Source: Chitinophagaceae bacterium (lineage in GTDB: Bacteria; Bacteroidota; Bacteroidia; Chitinophagales; Chitinophagaceae). From it: a stretch of DNA of 27,353 nt. Where the stretch lies: NCBI GenBank assembly GCA_947463105.1, contig CANHSD010000003.1, positions 1 through 27,353 of the forward strand, in the 5' to 3' direction. Below are positions 8,950 to 16,913 of the stretch, one piece after another. Each line of letters begins with the position of its first letter. Position 1 is the first letter of the stretch. The notes under the pieces were generated by a model. The model did no database searches and was not told the origin of the DNA. It saw only the letters and a program-made list of their open reading frames with translations. Made by a program: the position numbers and the translations under genes.

Positions 8950-9061
8950 AAAATCTATTAGATAGATCTTTTGGGTAAATAAAATCTAATGTAGGGGCAA
9001 GCTGTCGTTTGAATTTACTACAAATCACCCATTTTATGAATAAAATGCAGAAAAAAATCTA
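8950..9061 (-). promoter_or_regulatory. gltB upstream region: three TAGATTTT octamers and a palindrome
   Basis: The 152-base gap between gcvP and gltB contains three copies of AAAATCTA (TAGATTTT on the minus strand) at 8950-8957, 8981-8988 and 9054-9061. Each is one base from the -7 element TAnnTTTG. It also holds a perfect 8-bp inverted repeat, CATTTTAT-GA-ATAAAATG, at 9030-9047. The palindrome has no T-run after it on the minus strand, so it is not a gcvP terminator and looks more like an operator. Two T7 runs follow gcvP but without a convincing stem, so read-through from gcvP into gltB is possible. Confidence 0.4.
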
Positions 9062-9082
9062 AAAAAATATCAGTATGGCTGG

Positions 9083-11962
9083 CTATTCGGCATAGCTGCT
9101 GACAGGCTCACAGGTACAGACCAGGTTCCTGTCCCCATAAGTATTGTTTACCCTTGCAATGCTGGGCCAGAACTTGTTGCTCCTGATCCTGTCTTCGGGG
9201 AAGGCTGCCTTTTCCCTTGAATAGGGCCGATCCCATGCATCTCCGCAGATATTCGCCATGGTATGGGGTGCCCTTTTCAAAACATTGTCTTTTTTGTCGG
9301 CCTTGCCCTCTTCAACTTCGCGAATCTCATTCCTGATGGCAATCATTGCATCACAGAACCTGTCCAGCTCACCTTTGTCCTCACTCTCTGTTGGCTCTAT
9401 CATTACAGTACCGGGTACAGGGAAACTAAGGGTTGGGGCATGAAATCCATAATCCATCAATCGTTTTGCCAGGTCCTCTGCTTCAATATCAGCAGATTTC
9501 TTGAAAGGCCTGAGGTCTACAATGAATTCATGTGCGCAGGTACCGTTTTTGCCCAAATACAAGACGTCATAATGTCCTGTAAGCCTTGACTTCATGTAAT
9601 TGGCATTGAGGATGGCATATTCGGTAGAGGCTTTCAGGCCATTGCCGCCAAGCATCCTGATGTAGCCGTAACTGATCAGCAAAATGCTGGCGCTTCCAAA
9701 TGGTGCGCCACTGACGGCAGTATTTCCTTTGGTAAGGTCCAAATCGGTTCCTGAAGTTTGGGTATGTCCGGGCAAGAATGGCGCCAAATGGGCTTTCACA
9801 CAAATGGGTCCCATGCCGGGTCCGCCACCGCCGTGAGGAATGGCAAAGGTTTTGTGCAGGTTCAGGTGACAAACATCCGCGCCAATCAACCCTGGAGCAG
9901 TGAGCCCAACCTGGGCATTCATGTTGGCTCCGTCCATGTACACCTGGCCTCCATGGCTGTGGATGATGGCCGTGATGTCTTTCACTGTCTCCTCGTATAC
10001 ACCATAGGTGCTGGGATAGGTGATCATGATTCCCGCGAGGTTTTCGCTGTGTTGGATGGCTTTTTCGGTGAGGTCTTCAACATCAATGTAACCATTTTCA
10101 AGGGCTTTTACCACAACCACTTTCATGCCAGCCATCACAGCCGATGCAGGATTGGTACCATGTGCGGAAATGGGAATCAGCATCACGTTGCGATGGTGGT
10201 CTCCGCGAGAGAGGTGGTATCCCCTGATGGCCAGGAGGCCTGCATATTCTCCCTGAGCCCCGCTGTTGGGCTGAAGGCTACAGGCATCAAAACCGGTCAC
10301 CTCACAGAGGTATTGCGAAAGCTCATCTAATACGAACTGGTATCCCTTGGTCTGGGCAGCTGGAGCAAAAGGATGAATTTGTCCCCAACAGGCCCAGCTC
10401 AATGGCATCATCTCTGAAGCAGCGTTTAGTTTCATGGTGCAGCTTCCTAAAGAAATCATGGAGGTATTTAGCGATAAGTCCTTGTTTTCCAATGACTTTA
10501 TATACCTCATCATCTTGCTTTCACTCTGATAGGTATTGAAAACAGGATGTTGTAAATAAGGTGAGCTGCGTTTCAGGCTATCGGGTATGTTGGAAAGGCC
10601 TGCTGATGCAGCAAAGTTCAAATCATCCTTTCCATCCTGATCAAAGCAGGAGAGCAATGCGGTTACATTACTGGTATTGCTAGTTTCATCAAAGCTGATG
10701 CCCACCAAGGTGGGGCTGATCAGCCTTAGGTTGATGTTGTTTTCGGCAGCAGTTGCTACAATTTCCTTTGCATTGTTGGTGACGATGGCAATGGTGTCGA
10801 AATAAGTTGATGAGGCCAGTGTATAGCCGATATTTTGCAGTGCAGTAGCGGCGGCATGGGCAAACATGCTCGTTCTGGTGGCAATGTTTTTGAGTCCTTC
10901 CGCTCCATGGTAAACGGCATACATGGCGGCCATGTTGGCCAATAGTGCCTGGGCTGTACAAATATTGGAAGTGGCTTTCTCTCTTTTGATGTGTTGTTCA
11001 CGGGTTTGGAGGGCCATGCGCAGGGCCCTGTTTCCGTCAGCATCTATGCTGATGCCGATAATTCTTCCCGGAATGCTGCGTTTGAATTCATCTTTTGTGG
11101 AAAAGAAAGCAGCATGTGGGCCACCATATCCCAAAGGAACACCAAATCGCTGCGCTGAACCACAGGCGGCATCCGCGCCAAGTTCACCAGGAGGGGTGAT
11201 CAGCGTGAGGGCCAACAGGTCGGTTGTCATCACAACATATCCTCCAATACTGTGAACATGATCAATAAAGCCTTTGTAATCCTTTAACTCTCCAATATTG
11301 TTGGGGTATTGAACCAGGGCGCCGAAATACGAATTGTCTAAAGAGACACTTGAGAAGTCTCCTGTAACTATTTCAATACCAATCGGTAACGATCTTGTGA
11401 TCAGCAGGTCAAGTGTCTGTGGGAAGCAGTTCTGGTCTACAAAGAACCTTGGACGTTCGATGTTATCCTGCTTGTTCAGCGCATTAAAAAACATGGTCAT
11501 GGCCTCGGCTGCTGCCGTTGATTCATCCAGCAAAGAGGCATTGGCGATGGGTAAACCTGTCAATTCACTGACCATGGTTTGGTAGTTCAAAAGGCTTTCC
11601 AGTCTTCCTTGTGCAATCTCTGCCTGGTAGGGGGTGTATTGGGTGTACCAACCTGGGTTTTCAAAAATATTCCTGAGGATGACGCTGGGTGTATGGGTTC
11701 CATAGTATCCCTGGCCAATGAAATTCTTGGCTACAATATTGGTTTCTCCAATGGCGCGAATATGCTCAAGGTAAGCAGCTTCGCTCATGGCTGGTGGAAC
11801 TTGGAGTGCATTGTGGTTGACGATATTGGGTGGAACTGTTTTTTCCACCAATGCGGCAAGACTGGGCTCACCAATGGTACTGAGCATTTCCTTTTCCTCG
11901 ATGGCTGAAGGGCCGATATGCCTGCTGCTGAATTCGTTTTCCTGCTGCGTCAAAAGATTCAT
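9083..11962 (-). CDS. gcvP: Glycine dehydrogenase (decarboxylating), P protein of the glycine cleavage system
   Basis: A 959-residue PLP enzyme that decarboxylates glycine and loads the aminomethyl group onto the lipoyl arm of the H protein. It has the fused two-half form: an inactive N-terminal GDC-P half (about 10-440, starting 'FSSRHIGPS') and a catalytic C-terminal half (about 450-930). The PLP lysine is K704 in 'HLNLHKTFAIPHGGGGPGMGP', followed by the glycine-rich loop. Length agrees closely with single-chain GcvP proteins of other bacteria. The other glycine cleavage genes (gcvT, gcvH, lpd) are not in this window. It is divergent from the YkgJ-type gene and lies upstream of gltB on the same strand. 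The product releases ammonia, which glutamate synthesis could reuse; that link is inference. Confidence 0.98.
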   Translation of the reverse strand: MNLLTQQENEFSSRHIGPSAIEEKEMLSTIGEPSLAALVEKTVPPNIVNHNALQVPPAMSEAAYLEHIRAIGETNIVAKNFIGQGYYGTHTPSVILRNIFENPGWYTQYTPYQAEIAQGRLESLLNYQTMVSELTGLPIANASLLDESTAAAEAMTMFFNALNKQDNIERPRFFVDQNCFPQTLDLLITRSLPIGIEIVTGDFSSVSLDNSYFGALVQYPNNIGELKDYKGFIDHVHSIGGYVVMTTDLLALTLITPPGELGADAACGSAQRFGVPLGYGGPHAAFFSTKDEFKRSIPGRIIGISIDADGNRALRMALQTREQHIKREKATSNICTAQALLANMAAMYAVYHGAEGLKNIATRTSMFAHAAATALQNIGYTLASSTYFDTIAIVTNNAKEIVATAAENNINLRLISPTLVGISFDETSNTSNVTALLSCFDQDGKDDLNFAASAGLSNIPDSLKRSSPYLQHPVFNTYQSESKMMRYIKSLENKDLSLNTSMISLGSCTMKLNAASEMMPLSWACWGQIHPFAPAAQTKGYQFVLDELSQYLCEVTGFDACSLQPNSGAQGEYAGLLAIRGYHLSRGDHHRNVMLIPISAHGTNPASAVMAGMKVVVVKALENGYIDVEDLTEKAIQHSENLAGIMITYPSTYGVYEETVKDITAIIHSHGGQVYMDGANMNAQVGLTAPGLIGADVCHLNLHKTFAIPHGGGGPGMGPICVKAHLAPFLPGHTQTSGTDLDLTKGNTAVSGAPFGSASILLISYGYIRMLGGNGLKASTEYAILNANYMKSRLTGHYDVLYLGKNGTCAHEFIVDLRPFKKSADIEAEDLAKRLMDYGFHAPTLSFPVPGTVMIEPTESEDKGELDRFCDAMIAIRNEIREVEEGKADKKDNVLKRAPHTMANICGDAWDRPYSREKAAFPEDRIRSNKFWPSIARVNNTYGDRNLVCTCEPVSSYAE

Positions 11963-12018
11963 GGATGGGTCTTTATTCGTTAGAAATGCAAATTGAAATG
12001 CCGCAAATTGTCAGGGTG

Positions 12019-12026
12019 CAAATTTA
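12019..12026 (-). promoter_or_regulatory. Predicted -7 promoter element of gcvP
   Basis: The minus strand reads TAAATTTG, an exact match to TAnnTTTG, and predicts a leader of about 50 bases before the gcvP ATG at 11962. The -33 region lacks a clear TTG. The leader contains three further 'AATTTG'-like stretches, but none has the TA half of the element. Confidence 0.5.
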
Positions 12027-12099
12027 ATCAGAAGCAGGCAGTAATTGAATACTTTGTAGACTAAAAAACCAGAATGTGGATTAAATGGTGAAACAGTAG

Positions 12100-12127
12100 T
12101 TTGGCGTTGGTTTAGGCTTTAATTTTG
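12100..12127 (+). promoter_or_regulatory. Predicted promoter of the YkgJ-type gene, implying a leaderless mRNA
   Basis: TTTG at 12100-12103 and TAATTTTG at 12120-12127 match the -33 and -7 elements of the Bacteroidota vegetative promoter, with 16 bases between them (slightly short). The predicted start of transcription falls at or within about two bases of the ATG at 12132. Confidence 0.6.
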
Positions 12128-12131
12128 GTGT

Positions 12132-12617
12132 ATGGCGGATGGATTATTGATCAATTGGGAAAAGCAATCGTTGGCACATGCAAAAGCCTACAAGGCCTAC
12201 CTGCAAAGGGTAAACAAAAACCAGGCATTGAAGGTGCTTCCCGCATTGCATGAGGAGGCCTTTGAGCAGGTAGATTGCCTGACCTGCGCCAATTGCTGCA
12301 AAAACTACTCCCCCCGTTTCAAAACCCCGGACATCAAAAGAATCAGCAAGGTGCTGGGTTTGCGGGAAAGTGTTTTTATCGATACTTATCTTGACATTGA
12401 TACAGATGGAGACTATGTGCTGAAAACCAAGCCCTGCCCATTTCTTGGTGCAGACAACCATTGCGCTATTTATGAGGACAGGCCTTCTGATTGCAGAAGA
12501 TTTCCATATACAGATGAGGATGTATTTCTCAAAAGACAGTCCCTTACACTGAAGAATACATCATTTTGCCCGGCTGCTTATGTTGTGATGGAACGCCTGA
12601 TGCAAGAGGTAAAATAG
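12132..12617 (+). CDS. YkgJ-family cysteine cluster protein
   Basis: A 161-residue soluble protein with the cysteine pattern of the YkgJ/Fe-S or zinc cluster family (PF03692 type). C49, C52, C55 and C56 lie in 'CLTCANCCKNYSPRF', followed by C102 in 'CPFL', C111 in 'CAIYEDRP', C121 in 'CRRFPY' and C146. The order CxxCxxCC, CPFL, CxIYxxRPxxCRxFP is characteristic. The family is thought to bind a metal cluster, but no precise reaction is established. The N-terminal 45 residues are a basic helix. It is divergent from gcvP and converges tightly (2 bases between stop codons) with the MFS gene, with no terminator between them. Its promoter suggests translation without a leader. Confidence 0.9.
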   Translation: MADGLLINWEKQSLAHAKAYKAYLQRVNKNQALKVLPALHEEAFEQVDCLTCANCCKNYSPRFKTPDIKRISKVLGLRESVFIDTYLDIDTDGDYVLKTKPCPFLGADNHCAIYEDRPSDCRRFPYTDEDVFLKRQSLTLKNTSFCPAAYVVMERLMQEVK

Positions 12618-12619
12618 AC

Positions 12620-13864
12620 CTAGTAATTGATTTTTCTGATGGCTGGATTCTTGAACCAGGTATAGACCACAATGCTGATGGTCATCATGCCGCCAAAGAC
12701 CACCGATGGAATCACTCCCATCAGCCTAGAGGCAAATCCACTTTCAAAAGCCCCTAACTCGTTGGAGGAGATGATGAAGATGCTGTTCAGTGCAGAAACC
12801 CTTCCCTTCATTTCTTCAGGTGTCCTGGTTTGGAGAATGGTAGAACGCACAATCATGCTGATGCCATCCAACAATCCGGAGAGGAACAAAGCTGCGAAGG
12901 ATATCCAAAAAACTGTGGAAAGCCCAAAGATGACCATGGTCATGCCAAAACCGGCTACACAAAGCAGCATGATCTTGCCCTGGTCTTTGCGCATCGGTAC
13001 AAAGTTGACAAATAACATCATTGCGATCGCACCTATGCCTGGTGCTGAACGAAGAATACCTAGCCCTTCAGCACCAGTTTTCAGGATGATTTCAGAAAAA
13101 TAAGGTAGCAGGGCGGTGGCGCCTCCAAAAAAGACGGCAAACAGGTCGAGGCTCAATACACCCAGTATTTCTTTTGCATTCCAGACAAACCGAAATCCTT
13201 CCTGAATGCTTTTCAGCATGGGTTCACGGGCTATGGTGAACGTGGGTGGTTTCGGCCCAATGAAAAATAGGATTGCGATGGAGAGTGACAGCAGTAGCAC
13301 CATCAGTGAAAAGGTGAAGGTGATTCCCATTGATCCGTAAAGGATTCCCCCAATTGCTGGCCCACCTACGCCTGCAATTTGCCATGAACTGCTGTGCCAG
13401 CTGATGGCGTTTGGGAGTTCTTTTTGGGGAACCAGGCTGCTCACCAGTGCAAATGAGGTGGGGCCGCTGAATGCCCTGGCAATACCTGTGCAAAAAGCAA
13501 TCAGGTAGATGTTGACCAGGATGGTAGTTTGGCTGAACCGCATTGACGCATGTTCACTGGTAATATAGGTAAACAGGATGGTCAGGAGGAGGTTGCCAGC
13601 TATGCTCAAATGAAGCAGTTTTTTCTTGTCAGTCCTGTCGATGATATACCCCGAGTAGATGGCCATGATGACAGCTGGAACAAACTCAACCAATCCTATC
13701 AACCCGATGCTGAACGGATCTTTGGTCATTTCGAAAACTTTCCAGCTGATCAGGGTGGCCTGCATGGTCAATACCATGATAAAGAAAAATCTGGCCAGGA
13801 TATAACTCCTGAATTCCGGATAGCGAAGGGCCCCAAAACTATGGTGTTTCACAAATTTGAACAT
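12620..13864 (-). CDS. MFS transporter, likely drug or metabolite exporter
   Basis: A 414-residue membrane protein with about twelve hydrophobic helices, in the group of the major facilitator superfamily that includes EntS-like exporters (MFS_3 type). The cytoplasmic loop between helices 2 and 3 carries the superfamily's motif A in the form 'SGYIIDRTDKKKLL' (about 75-88). The N-terminus begins 'FKFVKHHSFGALRYPEFRSYILARFF', the usual approach to helix 1 in this group. The central loop (about 205-225) is basic. Substrate cannot be read from sequence. It lies 34 bases downstream of the deoxynucleoside kinase gene on the same strand and may be the last gene of a folK-kinase-MFS transcript. Confidence 0.88.
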   Translation of the reverse strand: MFKFVKHHSFGALRYPEFRSYILARFFFIMVLTMQATLISWKVFEMTKDPFSIGLIGLVEFVPAVIMAIYSGYIIDRTDKKKLLHLSIAGNLLLTILFTYITSEHASMRFSQTTILVNIYLIAFCTGIARAFSGPTSFALVSSLVPQKELPNAISWHSSSWQIAGVGGPAIGGILYGSMGITFTFSLMVLLLSLSIAILFFIGPKPPTFTIAREPMLKSIQEGFRFVWNAKEILGVLSLDLFAVFFGGATALLPYFSEIILKTGAEGLGILRSAPGIGAIAMMLFVNFVPMRKDQGKIMLLCVAGFGMTMVIFGLSTVFWISFAALFLSGLLDGISMIVRSTILQTRTPEEMKGRVSALNSIFIISSNELGAFESGFASRLMGVIPSVVFGGMMTISIVVYTWFKNPAIRKINY

Positions 13865-13898
13865 CCCTGCAAATTTCGGTTATTGTCGCTGACCTTGA

Positions 13899-14531
13899 TC
13901 AGGGAAGGGAAATAAAATGTTGCCCATCCTCGTATTCTTTTTCAAGCGCTTGCAAGATGGCATCAAGGTGTTGGGGATTGCCGGTGAAATCTGCGTTGCT
14001 GGTGTCAACAAACAGCGTTTTCATGTTGTGCTGTTTGATATAATGGGTATAGGTTTGCTGAATATTGTAGAGATAATCGTTTTGGATATTCTGCTCATAA
14101 GGGCGGTTCCTTTTTTTGATGTTTTCCTGCAATTTGCTCACGGGTGAATGCAGGTAGATGAGCAGCTCGGGTTGTATCATCTGATGGTGCATGATGTCAA
14201 ACAACCTCTGGTAGAGCCTGAATTCGTCGTCCGGCAGGTTTACTTTGGCAAACAGCAGGCATTTGGTAAAAAGGTAATCGGATATGGTCAGGGTCCTGAA
14301 CATGTCTTGTTGGCCGACCAGGTCTTTTTGTTGTTTGTATCGTTCTGCCATGAAGAAGAGCTCAACAGAAAATGCATATTGAGCAGGATTGTCATAGAAC
14401 TTGGCCAGAAAAGGATTGTCTGCGAACTCTTCAAGGATGAGCCTGGCGTTCAAACGCTCTGCCAGCAGGTTGGCCAGGGTTGTTTTCCCGGCCCCAATAT
14501 TTCCTTCAATGGTGATGAATGTATACTTCAT
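13899..14531 (-). CDS. Deoxynucleoside kinase
   Basis: A 210-residue cytosolic kinase of the deoxyadenosine/deoxyguanosine kinase family, which phosphorylates deoxynucleosides for salvage. The P-loop is at 10-17 ('GNIGAGKT') right after strand 1. The substrate-side region 'LILEEFADNPFLAKFYDNP', the 'FFMAERYKQ' helix and a lid-like basic segment 'KKRNRPYEQ' follow in the family's order. I chose the ATG at 14531, giving MKYTFITIEGNIGAGKTT, because the P-loop strand should lie at the very N-terminus. An in-frame ATG at 14564 would add 11 unlikely residues and overlap folK. It starts 29 bases after folK. Which nucleoside is preferred is not clear. Confidence 0.93.
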   Translation of the reverse strand: MKYTFITIEGNIGAGKTTLANLLAERLNARLILEEFADNPFLAKFYDNPAQYAFSVELFFMAERYKQQKDLVGQQDMFRTLTISDYLFTKCLLFAKVNLPDDEFRLYQRLFDIMHHQMIQPELLIYLHSPVSKLQENIKKRNRPYEQNIQNDYLYNIQQTYTHYIKQHNMKTLFVDTSNADFTGNPQHLDAILQALEKEYEDGQHFISLP

Positions 14532-14560
14532 TGGTTCAAACTTAGGCAAGCCTCCACAAA

Positions 14561-15067
14561 TCAACGCGCAATGTTTTGCACATCCCTTGATAATTGTCTT
14601 ACTTCAAGACTGTCTGGGCATGCCTCGAGAAGTGCCTGGATGGTTTTGTTGTGCACAGGGTCTATTTTTGTTGCGTTCAACTCCAGCAAGGGAATCAGGG
14701 CGAATTTTCGCATGTAAATTCTGGGATGGGGAATTGTCAGGTCTGGCAGTTCAACCACTTCATTTTCATAATAAAGGATATCAATATCAATATTCCTCTC
14801 CCCATTCCTTTCCCTGCGCAATCTTCCCATTTGTTGTTCAATCTCCAAAATAGCAGCCATGAGCGCTGTTGGCCCCATTGCGGTATGGATAACCAAGACC
14901 TGGTTAAGGAAAGCCGGCTGGTCTTCTTTACCCCAGGCTGCAGTTTCATATACAGCAGAGCATCTTGAAATGGGGCCACATTGCTGGGAAATCAGCCTTT
15001 GGGCTTCCCCTAAAAAGAAGAAACGGTCTCCTATATTACCACCTATCAATAAATACACTTCTTTCAT
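14561..15067 (-). CDS. folK: 2-amino-4-hydroxy-6-hydroxymethyldihydropteridine diphosphokinase
   Basis: A 168-residue enzyme that transfers pyrophosphate from ATP to 6-hydroxymethyl-dihydropterin in folate synthesis. It opens with 'VYLLIGGNIGDR' and carries 'ETAAWGKEDQPAFLNQVL', the 'ERNIDIDILYY' magnesium-binding motif and 'TIPHPRIYMRKFALIPLLEL', all in HPPK order. I chose the ATG at 15067 because the first strand begins right there. The in-frame ATG at 15127 would add 20 residues translated across the intergenic hairpin. It is divergent from sppA, only 59 bases from its ATG, and heads a possible folK-deoxynucleoside kinase-MFS transcript. Confidence 0.95.
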   Translation of the reverse strand: MKEVYLLIGGNIGDRFFFLGEAQRLISQQCGPISRCSAVYETAAWGKEDQPAFLNQVLVIHTAMGPTALMAAILEIEQQMGRLRRERNGERNIDIDILYYENEVVELPDLTIPHPRIYMRKFALIPLLELNATKIDPVHNKTIQALLEACPDSLEVRQLSRDVQNIAR

Positions 15068-15075
15068 AAATAGAT

Positions 15076-15089
15076 CCCGCTTCGGCGGG
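15076..15089. other. GC hairpin with UUCG/CGAA loop between folK and sppA
   Basis: CCCGC-TTCG-GCGGG forms a 5-bp all-GC stem closed by C-G. Read on the plus strand it has the very stable C(UUCG)G tetraloop; on the minus strand the loop is CGAA. On the minus strand it ends 8 bases before the folK ATG. It stands out against the AT-rich surroundings. Confidence 0.6.
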
Positions 15090-15099
15090 TAAAGTTCTT

Positions 15100-15107
15100 T
15101 AATTTCG
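15100..15107 (+). promoter_or_regulatory. Weak candidate -7 element of sppA
   Basis: TAATTTCG differs by one base from TAnnTTTG and lies 19 bases before the sppA ATG. No good -33 element is visible, since the hairpin occupies that area. This is a tentative call. Confidence 0.3.
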
Positions 15108-15126
15108 CCTTCTAAACCCATTTGCA

Positions 15127-16881
15127 ATGAAAAGTTTTTTCAAAAGTTTTTTTGCATCCTTGCTGGCAATGATCATTTTCTTTGGCCTCATCTTTTTGTT
15201 GTTCTTTGGAATTGCAGGGGCTTTTCTTGCATCCGAAAAAGTATCGGTTGAAGGAAAATCAGTTTTGGTGATTGATCTTTCAAAAGGCTACAACGATAGA
15301 ACCATGGAAGATCCCATTGCAGAAATCACAGGCGATGATCTTCAACCGGATTTGAACACTGCGATCAAGTTGATTGAAAAAGCCTCAAAGGATTCATCCA
15401 TTCGTGGTGTATATCTTTTATCCAAGGACAATGCCAATGGATTTGCAAGTTCTTCAGAATTGCGCAACGCATTGATGGCATTCAAAAATACTGGCAAGTT
15501 CATCATTGGCTATGGCGATTATATTTCACAAAAAGCATACTATGTTGCCAGTGCGGCCAACAAGGTCTATTGCCATCCCAAGGGTATGTTTGAATGGCAG
15601 GGCATGTCTGTGGAATATACATTCTTCAAAAACCTGATTGACAAACTGGAAATCAAACCGCAGATTTTTTATGCAGGAAAATTCAAGAGTGCAACTGAAC
15701 CATTCCGGACAACTTCCATGTCTGATGCCAATAAAGAACAAACCAGTGTCTGGTTGAATGATATTTATGATGAGATGATTGATGATGTTGCATCATCAAG
15801 AAATAAGAGCATTGATTCCCTTAAATCCTATGCCAATCGATTTACACTGGATAAGCCTGAGAAAGCAGTTGCTGCAGGGTTATTGGATGGATTGAAATAT
15901 GATGATCAGGTGAGGGATGAAATCCGGCAACGGTTAAAAATTGGAAAAACAGACAAGATCAATTTTATCAGCCTTGCGAAATATTCAAAAGCAGTCAATG
16001 TTGCAGGAGCCTATTCCAAAGACAAGATTGCACTGGTGTTGGCAGAGGGAGAAATTGTGTACGGAAAGGGATCGCCAGATCAGATCGGTTCTGATGAATA
16101 CCTCGCTTTGCTGCGAAAGCTGCGCTTAGACAAGTCTGTGAAGGCCATCGTGCTGCGGGTAAATTCTCCAGGAGGCAGCAGCCTGGCCAGTGAGATCATC
16201 TGGAGGGAGCTGGAACTCATCCGCAAAGAAGGCAAAAAAATAGTTGTTTCCATGGGTGATGTTGCTGCGAGCGGGGGGTATTATATTGCTTGTAATGCCG
16301 ATAAAATAATGGTTCAGCCCAATACCATTACTGGCTCTATCGGTGTTTTTTCCATTGTGCCAGATTTTTCAAGTTTCATGAACAACAAGCTGGGTATCAG
16401 TTTTGACCGGGTAAAAACAGGAGAATATGCAGACATGCCCTCGGTTACAAGGCCCATGACAGAAAATGAAAAGAAATTTATTCAAGGTCAGGTAGACCAG
16501 ATTTACCTCGATTTCAAAACCAGGGTTGCAGAAGGCCGCAAAAAGGACATCAACTACATTGACAGCATCGCCCAGGGCAGGGTTTGGACAGGCAAAAGGG
16601 CCATACAACTTGGGTTGGCAGACAAAATAGGTGGGCTGGAAGAGGCCATTGCAGAGGCTGCAAAAATGGCGGGCATGAAAGAATTCAAGGTCAGAAAATA
16701 CCCGGAGCCTAAATCCATATTGGAATATTTTATGGATAAGGGCAGCAGCGACCTGACAAGTACAACCCTGCAAAAAGAATTGGGTATGGAAGATTACCAG
16801 CTTTTCAAACGCATCAAAGCCATGAAGGAAGAAAAAGGGGAAATCAAGAGCCAACTTCCGTTTGAGTTTATCATCAAGTGA
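15127..16881 (+). CDS. sppA: Signal peptide peptidase SppA, 67K type
   Basis: A 584-residue inner-membrane serine protease of the S49 family that degrades left-over signal peptides. One N-terminal membrane helix (about 10-34) anchors it. Two S49 domains follow, as in the long enterobacterial form. The likely catalytic pair is K187 in 'GKFKSATEPF' of the first half and S382 in 'DVAASGGYYIA' of the second half. The substrate-groove motifs 'LRVNSPGG' and 'TGSIGVF' flank the serine. Length is close to the usual 590-620. It is divergent from folK, and the next gene on this strand, an ABC-2 permease, follows after 32 bases, so they may share a transcript. Confidence 0.96.
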   Translation: MKSFFKSFFASLLAMIIFFGLIFLLFFGIAGAFLASEKVSVEGKSVLVIDLSKGYNDRTMEDPIAEITGDDLQPDLNTAIKLIEKASKDSSIRGVYLLSKDNANGFASSSELRNALMAFKNTGKFIIGYGDYISQKAYYVASAANKVYCHPKGMFEWQGMSVEYTFFKNLIDKLEIKPQIFYAGKFKSATEPFRTTSMSDANKEQTSVWLNDIYDEMIDDVASSRNKSIDSLKSYANRFTLDKPEKAVAAGLLDGLKYDDQVRDEIRQRLKIGKTDKINFISLAKYSKAVNVAGAYSKDKIALVLAEGEIVYGKGSPDQIGSDEYLALLRKLRLDKSVKAIVLRVNSPGGSSLASEIIWRELELIRKEGKKIVVSMGDVAASGGYYIACNADKIMVQPNTITGSIGVFSIVPDFSSFMNNKLGISFDRVKTGEYADMPSVTRPMTENEKKFIQGQVDQIYLDFKTRVAEGRKKDINYIDSIAQGRVWTGKRAIQLGLADKIGGLEEAIAEAAKMAGMKEFKVRKYPEPKSILEYFMDKGSSDLTSTTLQKELGMEDYQLFKRIKAMKEEKGEIKSQLPFEFIIK

Positions 16882-16913
16882 GTTATTTTTACCAAAACTG
16901 AGAAACAGTGCAC

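Noticed and set aside
9758..10330. Plus-strand open frame of 190 codons opposite gcvP
   Set aside because: It overlaps the catalytic half of gcvP, and the peptide is His/Gly-rich without domain features. It is a shadow of coding bias.
12600..12640. Palindrome CTAGGTCTA at the convergent YkgJ/MFS stops as a terminator
   Set aside because: The short match arises from two TAG stop codons facing each other and has no T-run.
14532..14564. Extended N-terminus of the deoxynucleoside kinase from an ATG at 14564
   Set aside because: It would place 11 residues ahead of the P-loop strand and overlap the folK stop. The ATG at 14531 fits the family better.
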